Positions 45,003 to 55,267 of a stretch of DNA of 64,000 bases are shown in pieces. Made by a program: the position numbers and the translations under genes. The DNA is from Amaurobius ferox. Taxonomy: Eukaryota > Arthropoda > Arachnida > Araneae > Amaurobiidae. Every line of letters begins with the position of its first letter. Position 1 is the stretch's first letter. The DNA is taken from the NCBI GenBank assembly GCA_951213105.1, contig OX578135.1, positions 157,985,750 through 158,049,749 of the forward strand, in the 5' to 3' direction. The notes beneath the pieces are model-generated. The model had not been told where the DNA came from and did no database searches. It saw only the letters and a list, made by a program, of their open reading frames with translations.

Positions 45003-46258
45003 CACTTGTCAAAAGTGAAATTGCAACACAATGAAGGAATGAACGTAGCCATATGCAAATCACAGTACCGGCAGAAGAGAGAGTCATATGCAAATGATTA
45101 AAAGAACAAATATATGCAAAATAAACATATTTATTCGGTATGCGGCCCCCACGGCAGCTATACAGGCCGCGAAATGGCGAGTCATACTATCGATGACGCT
45201 ATTATTGATTGTCTGAAGAAATTCTTGCCACTGCGTCCACTGCGGCACGCAGTTCGTCTACGGTATATACCAGTGGTCTCCGGTGCACATGCCGTCCTAT
45301 GACGGCCCACACGTGTTCAATTTCCTTGTTGGCGAGGCTGCCGGCAAGGAAAAGATGTGAATTCCGTCCAGACTGTTGAGAGTTTGCCGTGCGGTGTGGC
45401 TTGCTGGAACAACAGGCCGGGGACGGCCTGCACCAGTGGCCGAACCACAAGTATCACAACTTATGTGACGTACCGATCCGATATCAGATTCCCCGGGAAG
45501 CCACCACACCCTTCCACGACTGTCATTCCTCCACAGGCAGAAGCGAAATTCATCCGTAAACAATACCCGATACCATTCACTGGTCTATTTACGATGACAA
45601 CGACGCCACGCCAGACGTGCATCCCTGCGTCGAGCTCTTAATGGCACCCCAGTGGCAGGCCGCCGTGCGCGCAGCTGTGCATTATGTAACCTGTTGCGAA
45701 TGGTTTGTGTGCACGCAGCCGCAACCGCTGATGATGGCAGGCTGTTTCGGATGTCACTTGCCGTTGCGAACGGGTCTCGGAGATCCGTTCGGCAAATCTG
45801 CTGGTCTGTGCGTTTTGTCGTACGCCTGTTCAATCCACTCCCTCTTCGGAGTGCTCTCCGATTTTCCTGCGTCCATCGTGTCACACATAGCTGGATGGTA
45901 CTCACCTCGTGACCAACACGCGTGGCAATTGCCCGCATCGACAAACTCACGTCACGCAGCTCCAGGATACTGTCTCCTTTCCCCAATCGTTAACTGCTGG
46001 CATACAGCTCGCTGACGTCTTCGAGGCATCGCTTCTTCACTTTTTCGGAAGTTCGACTGCTGCAAATAGTCGCCGATAGCATTTACGGGACGAACCATCT
46101 GCTGGACTTTATCACCCGAAACTGGGTGTCACGTGATCCGATACGTACGAAAACTTCATCACTTGCATATGAAATGTACTACTCTTCTACCGGTACTGTG
46201 GTTTGCATATAGCTACGTTTATTCCTTCATGGTATTGCAATTTCACTTTTGACGAGAG
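45003..46258 (-). mobile_element. Tc1/mariner-like transposon Tc1-3
   Basis: A 1256-bp element flanked by TA (45001-45002 and 46259-46260). The inverted repeats are about 100 bp, beginning CACTTGTCAAAAGTGAAATT and CTCTCGTCAAAAGTGAAATT. They stay similar through CAGTACCGG and GCAAATGAT-type blocks. It carries a decayed transposase on the minus strand and is markedly more GC-rich than its surroundings. Confidence 0.9.
45202..45986 (-). pseudogene. Tc1-like transposase, decayed
   Basis: The N-terminal segment MGKGDSILELRDVSLSMRAI, then ATRVGHEVSTI and an R-rich linker, is a helix-turn-helix region. VPLRARRRDARLAWRR matches the usual middle part. The first catalytic Asp is in MFTDEFRFCLW. The second is lost in a frameshifted stretch before SHTARQTLNSLDGIHIF, where DNARPH is usual. 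The Glu remains in KEIEHVWAVIGRHV. Frameshifts and substitutions make it inactive. It is unlike the other two Tc1 transposases in the window. Confidence 0.88.
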
Positions 46259-46260
46259 TA

Positions 46261-47465
46261 TGAAGGAAATAGCATTGCGATAGTATTATTATAGTATATT
46301 ATAGTACAGTATTATGCGATATTATTGTTTCCTATAAGTTTGTATTAATCATACATATTACAATTTATCTATATAGCTCTAGTTTTGCACACAGTTTTTT
46401 TAAATATAAACATAAAATTTCACAAATCATCAAAAAATTTCATCAAATTTAATTTTTGCTTACATATTATTTTAAAGTATTCCTCATATTAAAGAAATAT
46501 CTACATTTAGTTTAATTTACAATTTTCACCATTTATTGTTGTCGAGTTTGAGTTTTGAATGAAATTCGTAATTAAAATTCTTTTAATATTAAAAGCTTGC
46601 ATAATATTAGACGTAACGAAACACCGACATAGAATAAATAGATAGACTTTCAAATTTGCCTTTGCACTTAAAATTAAGCATATTTTTTAAGCTACCCTAA
46701 ATGCAATAATAATTTCTGATCAATCATTGCACAAATGCCAAGAGTCCAGACTTTGAGTGGCACTATAATTTTGAAATTTTTGTTCTGAGTATTTTCCATC
46801 GACGATTGATGGACGGTTCCTAAAAAAGCTTCAAACTGATACAGTTTGAATGTCGGTTTGTATTTCAATAAGTACTTAAAGTAATGAACTAGAATTTTGC
46901 ACATCAAGGTTTCCAACAGTGATGAATCAATTGTTGTGAAAATTTATCCACGTTTCGATACATATTTTTTCAAACATGACTTTCATAATTAATAATTAAT
47001 ATTAAACATTTGTTTGAAGATGAAAAATGACGTAGATTTTGTTTGAGTTATTTAGTATCAAAATATAAAACAGGAATTAACTGAATAGGGTAAATAATTT
47101 CGAAAAATATAAAAGAAAAACGGCAACACCAGTTTAACATTAGGAGTTTAAAATTTCAAGCAGTCATAACCCTCCAACGGTTTAAGTAAAAAAATATATA
47201 AATTTTGTATGAATTCGAAATTCTTTGATCTGGAGAATCAGATTTGTTACCGAAAACGGGTGTTGAACTTTAAAAAAAAAAAATCGAGTTAGCCCAGAAT
47301 TTAATATGAAGATGGTCCCTTATGTAAATTATTGCTCATTTATTTATGACAGGCATTATTATGAATCCAATGATACATTTTGCTTTACTACAAGATCTGG
47401 AAAACCAGAATAATGCGCAGTATTTTAATTTTTTTTTTTTTGACCGGATGTACATCATTATTTTG
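46261..47465. other. No gene seen
   Basis: AT-rich unique sequence. A 74-codon minus-strand frame (46692-46916) has no supporting feature. Confidence 0.45.
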
Positions 47466-47998
47466 GGTACTTACGTATTATCGCAACCATGACAAAACGT
47501 AATTGATGTAACGTCCAATAAAGGTCCCGATCGATTCCAAGGACAACATGCAACAAAGTGATCTGTATGAGGACCCACGTTCGAGCGGGCTCGAACTGGT
47601 TGGACGCACCGCTGGGACTGTGTCGTCAGACAGGCCGGCTTCGCCGGACCAAGTCACAGAGCATACTAGACTCGCTTCTGGGACCGTCGCACGGCGCAAG
47701 GACCGTGACAACATGCAGCCAAGTGATCTGTATGAGGACCCACGTTCGAGCGGGCTCGAACTGGTTGAGAAAAACCCAGAAGCGAGTCTAGTATGCTCTG
47801 TGACTTGGTCCGGCGAAGCCGGCCTGTCTGACGACACAGTCCCAGCGGTGCGTACGTCCCCCAACCAGTTCGAGCCCGCTCGAACGTGGGTCCTCATACA
47901 GATCACTTTGTTGCATGTTGTCCTTGGAATCGATCGGGACCTTTATTGGACGATACATCAATTACGTTTTGTCATGGTTGCGATAATACGTAAGTACC
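47466..47998. mobile_element. GC-rich foldback element with 8-bp duplication
   Basis: A 533-bp element between two copies of TTATTTTG (47458-47465 and 47999-48006). Near-perfect arms of about 215 bp begin GGTACTTACGTATTATCGCA. A spacer of about 95 bp holds a third, direct copy of an arm module (GTGATCTGTATGAGGACCCA then TTCGAGCGGGCTCGAA). Both arms also contain minor hairpins such as CCGGCTTCGCCGG. Open frames on both strands are mirror images caused by the palindrome, not genes. An 8-bp duplication occurs in hAT, P and Merlin superfamilies, but the ends are not diagnostic for any of them. Confidence 0.85.
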
Positions 47999-48015
47999 TT
48001 ATTTTGCTATGTAAG

Positions 48016-48067
48016 AAGTAAATACACTGCATTATGTAGGAAAAGTCATATGCTGCGCACATCCGTT
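48016..48067 (-). repeat. Family A 5'-end fragment
   Basis: GTAAATACACTGCATTATGT, AGGAAAAGTCATATGCTGCG then CACATCCG and a T run match the 5' terminus of family A in minus orientation. It lies beside the GC-rich foldback. The remainder to 48791 shows no gene. Confidence 0.6.
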
Positions 48068-48791
48068 TTTTTTTATTAGATCTGTACAGTCTACATTTCC
48101 TTTTAAAGAAAGCACGTGTAACTGTACATAATGGTGTAATCGCTTTATGGCTAAGTTTTCAAAGCACGATCCTCACACGCTTCACGCTTGGCGGATGGTT
48201 TGACTAGCTTGGCTTTTCTACAGTTCGTTACTGAGTAATCGCCATTAGCGGAAGGTTTCATGTAAATTGTGTAAAAATACATTCTTAACAAATTTTTCTG
48301 AACAGGTGCATTGTAACAAATGCGGGTTGCGTGAATAATAACAGGTTGGCAGCTGGCCTGTTCGGATATAATGTGTGTATTTCCGAATACATTTGACATT
48401 ATTGCGTTTATCAAGATTTAACCAAACAGATGAAATACAAATGTACTAATATTTTGTATATTTTAAAATGTTTTGAAGATATGTTTATTATTATTTATAC
48501 TCAGGATTACACGATATTATTTATACTATGCATATCTGAGTCTGTAACACTTTCTTTCTATCCGTAAAACTTTTTACGGTCTGACGTTTATGGTATATTA
48601 ATGTCGAGAAAATTACAATCTTTCAGGTTTGTTTTGGTGTCATTAAGTTGATTAATAAACGTTATTTTATTGAATAACTGCGTTTAATGCACAGGCGGAA
48701 GATTTCAGTCACAGGCTAAATAATATCATGCTGCTAAGAGAAGAATGCATTTTGTTAAATATTGGAAAACGCGGCGAATTTACGTTATATG

Positions 48792-49486
48792 ATAATAATA
48801 AATAAATAATTTGACATCACGTCTGATGTTATAATAGCAAAAATTAAGCACACATCCACAACCGAAGGTCTTTATTTTACTTCCTATAAGACTTACAAAA
48901 GTTTGAAAAAAGGGCCAGTCAAAGAAAGACCCAGTATTTTCAGCCTCTTTTTGAAAAGACTTTCCTTTTGATGCGTTGTAATAACCCTCGTGATATTCTC
49001 CTTTTTGAATCCCTTTTTATTTGTATTTACCGTGAGTCCGTTTGTAATTTTGACCCTGTTATGAATTTGAGTTACGCTTGGCGACTCATTCTCGACTCCA
49101 TGCAATTCAAGTCTCTGCAAAGTTATCTTTGACGTCTTCATCTTTGGGATTATGCTTGATTGCCCCCCCCCCCCCCTCTTTTCGATTTCTGTAATTAAAT
49201 TGTAATTTAATATGCTGTTCTTTTGTTATTGAAATTTTTGAAACTCTAAAAATAGTTTACGGTTTATCCTTGTCTAAACGTAGATCCTTTTGCAAATTGT
49301 ATTTATGCAAATTTTGTCGCTATATCTGGTCTATATATGAACGATTCAAATTTTATTTCCGTGTAGCCACTGATGAAGAGCGTACTTATGCTCGAAAGCG
49401 CTCTGGCCCTTTTTTTAAACTTTTGTACGTTTTATAGGAAGTAAAATAAAGGCCTTCTGTTGTGGATGTGTGCCTAATTTTTGCTA
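48792..49486 (+). mobile_element. Hammerhead-bearing retro-insertion H3
   Basis: 695 bp between the 12-bp duplication TTACGTTATATG (48780-48791 and 49487-49498). Inverted arms of about 87 bp (TAATAGCAAAAATTAAGCAC ... AAAAAGGGCCAG facing CTGGCCCTTTTT ... GCTAATTTTTGCTA-type) enclose a noncoding middle with a C14 run at 49165. The intact hammerhead-like motif lies at the inner edge of the right arm. Ends and duplication length point to reverse transcription, probably a deleted Penelope-like copy with inverted ends. Confidence 0.72.
49366..49407 (+). ncRNA. Hammerhead ribozyme-like motif H3 (best preserved)
   Basis: Reads GCCA-CTGATGA-A-GAGC-(GTACTTAT)-GCTC-GAA-AGCGCT-C-TGGC. Helix I is GCCA with TGGC. 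The two core boxes CTGATGA and GAA are intact, and helix II is GAGC with GCTC. Helix III is the palindrome AGCGCT without any loop, so it can only form between two molecules. The base after it (C) would be the cleavage residue of a CUC triplet. Small hammerheads acting as dimers are known from Penelope-like elements. The extra A after CTGATGA departs from the standard core. Self-cleavage is inferred, not shown. Confidence 0.65.
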
Positions 49487-49498
49487 TTACGTTATATG

Positions 49499-49996
49499 TT
49501 TGAGAAACTACGAACAGTTAGTATGAGAAGACCATAAAGAGCATCTCGAACGAATCTTATAATTCCCTATGTTTTAGAGGTCAGCATCGTAGCTAGACAA
49601 TGGATCGGCCATTAAAAATTGGAAGGTCGTAATCGTTAGTAAATGACACCACTTTTCATGTATGAAAGTTTAAAACTTTATCTGGATAACAACATGCGTC
49701 AATTACCCCGAAGAAGATTACTAACATAAACATTCCTGGTTACAAATGCGGAATTTACATAAGTTATTTCATTGTTGCTATTCTCAACAAATTACCAAAA
49801 GATTGATTTTGGATTAAAGAATTTTTAATTTTAGAATGGCACTGTTAATTTTTCTTCCAGTCGAATCCAAAAGCAAAGTATAGATAAATATTACACAACG
49901 TTGATACTTAGGGTTAAGGTACTCAGTCCCTTAGAATCAGGAGCCCTTAGACGGCCTTTGAATCCGCGTTATAGTAAATCTGGCACTGGATTCTTA
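49499..49996. other. No gene seen
   Basis: Unique sequence between a retro-insertion and a TIR element. Confidence 0.45.
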
Positions 49997-50725
49997 AGAG
50001 AGTCCTTAAGTATCCCTATAACTTTGTAAGGAAATGTCCATAGCTGCACACGTTAGATCTATATATAGTCAAGTGACCAAGCCCGATCGAATAAAACGGA
50101 TTGTAGTGCCTACTAGTGGAGAAGTCAAACAGTTAGGATAACAAATGCAGCAAGAAAGCGAGATGGACAAAAAAAAACAATTATAAAGTTGTAGGATATT
50201 GTCAAATGGGTTAGGAATGAACATAAAAAACCCCACATGAAAGGCGTATATATATAAAAAAAGTCATATTTCACCGATCGGACGAGTACCATGCCACCAG
50301 GAGTCGCGACGAGCACGTCAGTACACATATCTCGTTCTGTATGTGGTACATTTTATCTTATAGTTGGGTACCACGTCACTGGCATTATTTGCATAGACTC
50401 TTGTATCTTTCAGCAACGTTTAACAGTATTGTGGCGCGGCTGCGCATTTAGCAATCGATTAAGTATGGCTGGTATTTATTGCTTTCCATATACGCGTTTG
50501 TTCTTTGTATCAATTTCTACTCATTAGACAATGCTATACAACTTCGCAATATGCTCTTTTCATCTATCATGCCTCCTTGCCGAGTTCGTTTTTATATCAT
50601 TCATTAGAGGAGCTGCAATCCCTCTCATTCAATGGGACATGGTCACTGTATTATACATAGACCTAACGTGTACACTCAGGGTCTTTCTTTACAAATTTAA
50701 TGCGGTGCTTAAGAACTTTCGTAGA
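49997..50725. mobile_element. Long-TIR element family D, copy D2
   Basis: The left arm (AGTCCTTAAGTATCCCTATA, ACTTTGTAAGGAAATG, ACACGTTAGATCTATATATA) is mirrored by the right arm (ACATAGACCTAACGTG, TTTACAAATTTAATGCGG). Arms and part of the core match 24099-24566, including GAATAAAACRGA and ATAAAGYTGTAG words. No transposase is present. Confidence 0.62.
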
Positions 50726-51214
50726 ACTCCTGTATATTCCCATTTTAAGAAAGCCTGGTGAAAGATTTCGCAATTATCGACGGGAAATATCTTTGAATGC
50801 ACCCTCTTCAATTTTAACACCGAGTCAAATCATTAAAATGCAATTACAAAATAAACGTCACGAAAACCATGCAGGACCTCAAGTTCCGATTACTGTTAGT
50901 TTCTATATTGAAACAGGTAGCATTTTACTGTTTCTATAGCTTGATAGCGTGTCCATGGTCTTTTTAAATCAACGCCTATGGGTGATTCTGTAGGAGAAAT
51001 GAAGAAGACCGACAGAAGGAAAAACTCAGCGGACTGGAAATTTAAAATTTCGTACGATGAAGACTAACATAAAAAAATATATTCTGCAGTATATTCTCGT
51101 ACTATTGTACAGAAAAAGTATTGATGTCTCGAAAATTTTCACTTTTGAGATTTTGACGGATAAACACGCTTAAAGACTGCCTGAATTGATTTTGAGTATA
51201 TTTGAAAATATATA
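50726..51214. other. No gene; weak family A-like end
   Basis: A decayed ACAGAAAAAGTATTGATGTC then TTTTGACGGATAAACACG at 51110-51175 resembles the family A 3' end. Confidence 0.35.
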
Positions 51215-52149
51215 CAGGGTATGAAGTAAAGTCCTTATAGAACCAGCAACTTTGAAATGGCTGATTATAGACACATACTTCCAATTAGAAAAAGTATGCA
51301 TATGATGTTCTGATGTTCGACAATGATGATGTCTTGGATGATGTTCGTTCTGATAATGTCTTGGATTCGACAAGGGGCCGTATAGTTATGAAAATACGAC
51401 ATCGCAATTTTTATACGGTCCCCGGGTCCTACTATTGATATTTACAAAATTGAAGTCCTGTTGCTAACGAGTACACCAAAATAGATTCCATGCTTCTAAC
51501 TGACATATTCGCTAAGATATCGCTCATTGAAACTTGGGGCATGTTGTAAGGGATCAGCTGAAAATTGAGAAACGTTGATTACATTGAATGTGAAAAGAGG
51601 TTGACAGATGTGTGTAGGTCCGTTTATGAGTGCTACTAACTGGAATTTATTGCCCTTTTGAATTTTACTTGTCTTTTATTGCGCTGTTACGTGTTTCAAA
51701 GGTATATTTGTACTTTGCATCCTTTATTTCTTTCAGAGTTTCCATGGTTTTTCGCTATCCAACACACGGGATCTTTATTTAACTTTGTGTATCGCATAGA
51801 CGGTCCCCTAAATGAGCTCTTTTGCCGCCAGAACTTGGGTAGGTAATGTGGTTTAAGTCATGACATTTACCTTTATATATCTCAGCGAGTATGTCACTTG
51901 GAAGCATGAAATTTGTTTTGGTGTAACCGTTAGCAACAGGACTTCAATTTTGTAAATATCAATGGTAGGACCCGGGGACCGTATAAAAATTGCGATGTCG
52001 TATTTTCAAAACTATGCGGCCCCTTGCCAAATCCAACACATACCGAACACCTATACATCATATGCATACTTTTTCTAATTGGAAGTATGTGTCTATAATC
52101 ATCCATTTCAAAGTTGCTGGTCTTATAAGGATTTTACTTCACACCCCTG
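51215..52149. mobile_element. CAGGG-ended foldback element family E
   Basis: 935 bp flanked by TA (51213-51214 and 52150-52151). The ends CAGGGTATGAAGTAAAGTCC and CAGGGGTGTGAAGTAAAATC are inverted. The arms extend about 330 bp, including GGCCGTATAGTTATGAAAAT, ACGACATCGCAATTTTTATA and GTCCTGTTGCTAACG. About 270 bp in the centre is unpaired. No transposase is present. It resembles the elements at 2427 and 26645 in plan and TA target, but not in sequence beyond CAGGG. Confidence 0.82.
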
Positions 52150-52151
52150 TA

Positions 52152-54898
52152 TAAGTGTGTGTGTGTACGCGTGCGTTTGTGTGTGCATACATTCGTGTAT
52201 GTGAGTAAGGCGTGGGCACGATAACTCAAGTGCGAATACCCCAACAAATTGTATGTGTGGTTACAATATGTAAGGAACTAGAACTAGATGGAGTTTGAGT
52301 TGTTAACATTATTAGAATTCGAATTAATACATTTTAAGATTTACATGTGTCCTATGGAGAAACAAAAATATATTCCAGAGAAAGGATGGTAGTGTACAAT
52401 ACAAGGGGAAGATTGATAATTTGAAGTACGCTATCGGTGTTAATAGTACCCTAATATTAATGGTAGACAGATAAGGCAAATACATCCATGGACGTCACTA
52501 ACTGATACCAATTTGAAAATACAAAGTTTTAAAGAATTTTTAAGAAATATTGCAAACGAATAACTCCAAGTATGACATCTGAAAACGATACATCGTTTTT
52601 TTTTCATGCAAATAGTGAAGTAGAACTAAACACTATGGAACACGAAGGCATGAAAATGTCAAATGTGGACTCCCACTCCACACTCTCAAATTGAAAGAGA
52701 ATTTTTTTTTTTTTTTTTTTTTTCCTCAAAATAGGAGAGAAAATTTTTTAGCCCCAAAAAATTGAATATTTTATCATTCATCACGATTTAAACAGCCAAT
52801 GTTCTTACCTCTCTTTTCGAAAGAGGAGCAAATTCCCGACGGAGAAGGGGTGAATTTCGCTCAAAAAGGGAACTCGACTTTCCACAAGTAAAAGAAGTGA
52901 AAATTAGCTCATAATGAGTGAAATCCCCTCGTTTGAAATGAGAGTGCAGATATTGTTTACCGTGTACTACCCTTGATCTCAAGATAAACTTCCCAGTACA
53001 TAAACCAGATGACAAAGCCTAACAAACTCCTCTTCCTAGTTATTTATTCATCAGCCAGTGACCATAGCATAGTTTTTTGCTTACCCGACGGCTGTATATA
53101 CGTTGAACGTAATACAAGACTAAGCAAATTGCCCGTGAATCGGTTTCAACTTTCTACCTAATACTTATTGCAGCCATTTTCCATTTTATGTGGGAGACAA
53201 ATATCTGTCTGAAATAACATAACTCGACAAAAGCCTATAGATAACTTCCTAGACGGATGAGATTGACACAGTAGCTGATATGGCAAAGATGAGGAGATAG
53301 CTTTGAAGAGCAAATGTGCTGTGGAAAATGCCATTGCTTTCATGCCATGATGGATAGGGGTTGGCAATAACAGGGTAGAGAGTAGTACTTTGCTATGTCT
53401 TTCTAATGAACGCTGAGATGCCGTTTCCGCAAGCTTTAATATTTGAATTCGGAGGCTGTTTTCATGGTGGTTGATGGGTGGTTACATGTTCAACGACGCG
53501 TGGACAAGTGGTTACAAGGCGGATTTTCTCAAGAATAATAGGGGGTTGAAAGAGTGACAGAAACTGTTCTAAGCCTTGATTTAGAATGTGAAAGGAACTT
53601 GATAAATATCTTATGTAGTTGAATTGAATATGTAGAATGTGAGGTCATTGACAGTAAAAAAATCAGATATTTTCATTAGAGGGGACTCTTCTAGGGTTTT
53701 ATTATTAACTATTCAAAGATTTTATTTTTTTAATATATTCTCGATAATTTAATTACACATATCCTCTATTATATAGTCTGTCAATTATCTGTGTGACGCT
53801 AAACGGGGAATTTGATTAGCGGCTGACCGCAGAATACGCTTGTAATCCCCAAAAAAGAAAAATTTTAAAGTGAAATAATAGTAAACTTCTATTTCTGCGA
53901 ATATTTCACTGATCCTTTTGAAATGTTTACCGACAAGACTATATTTTATTACCACAAGTAAAAGCTCTAAATTTGACATTAGTATGTCTAATAAATTTTG
54001 AATTAGCTGTTGTATTTTTAATAAATTTGTCTGCTTTCATTTTTGCTAGGAAACAAGTTTGCCAGGAAGCAAGTTATTCTGGCTGAAGTGGACTACATAA
54101 ACTATGCTGGATGAAGAGCGTGGCGAACTGAGAGCGGAAGACTAGCCTGCGTAGCGGCCATATAATCCAGGCTAAATATTTCTCTAAGTAAAAACAGAAA
54201 ACGCTGTACAAACCGTTAACAGCTACCGTTCAAATCCACTAAATTTTAATCCAGGATAAACTCATTCAAACGCTACATGCATGAGACAAAAACCATTATA
54301 GAAACAATCTTATCAATACATCTTATCAATAGGCTTGTAGGGTCCAGAATTCGTGAATTTTAAGAGCAGAGTAAACGCCAATATGTTAATGTTAAGTGAG
54401 GTTTTTTGAAATCACAATATTTAGTTGGGGCCTTTTTAGCCTTGAGGTCGGTAATAAATTTTCATCACGAACTTGAGTGAAAATGATTGGCATTTTATTT
54501 CTAAATATCCAAAAATGTATTGTCAATTTCCTCTTAGACATATTTAATTGTAAATTTTAGAATATTTTTTACTATTGGCTTATTTTTTCATAGTACACAA
54601 ATACGTATCACTTTTTTTTCGTTCTTTGTATAATTAGTTTTAAATTGTTAACAAAAATACAAAACTTTAAATACTTACTAATATTCAACTCTATTTATTT
54701 TTATACAACTCACTATAATCGTTAAAATAAACATGAAACATTACAACTCAATCAGATGTAAGGTGACCGTTCCTGTTAATAACTTATTGAATACGTTGCG
54801 GTATCGAATCTATAGTGGTGCTCAAACAAAATTCATCACCCCGAAAAATTCAGACTAAATGTTTAATATAGTGTAATAAACCCGAATGTTGCATCATA
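52152..54898. other. Long stretch without firm gene
   Basis: Contains (GT)n at 52157-52175, a T23 run at 52699, and a possible minus-strand exon at 52809-52877 (donor GAGAG|GTAAGA). Nothing else is recognised. Confidence 0.4.
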
Positions 54899-55267
54899 TT
54901 ACTTTCATTATATACATATAATGTATAAGGAAAGTATTGTGACGGGGTTTGTATTTGAGTATTTGAACGCCAATAGTCATTTTTCTGCTATAAGAATAAC
55001 TTATTTCTCCATCCATAACGCTTGGAGAAATTTGGCGACGAATTTCGCCAACTTGACGCCTTTTTTAAATGTTGCCAAATGAACGAAAATCTCGCCAAAT
55101 GGATAAAAATGACGTTAAATCAATGAAAATGACGACTAATTAATGAAAATTTAATATCTTGGAAGGAATGTAAGTATCTACTATAAAAATAACCTATTTT
55201 TTTAACTGTAAAAGTAGTAAATTCATTGCATTACATAAGGAAAGTCGTGTGCTGCTCACATCAGATT
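54899..55267 (-). mobile_element. Helentron-like family A, copy A6 (internal deletion)
   Basis: The hairpin end (ACTTTCATTATATACATATA, ATGTATAAGGAAAGT) is joined directly to TATTTGAACGCCAATAGTCA. The (AC)n half, about 500 bp, is missing. The 5' end with GGAAAGTCGTGTGCTGCTCA is present. Confidence 0.7.

Noticed and set aside
47548..48021. Overlapping long open frames on both strands (157 and 142 codons)
   Set aside because: They are mirror translations of the two arms of a palindromic element and recur three times within it. No start context, splice sites or family signature.
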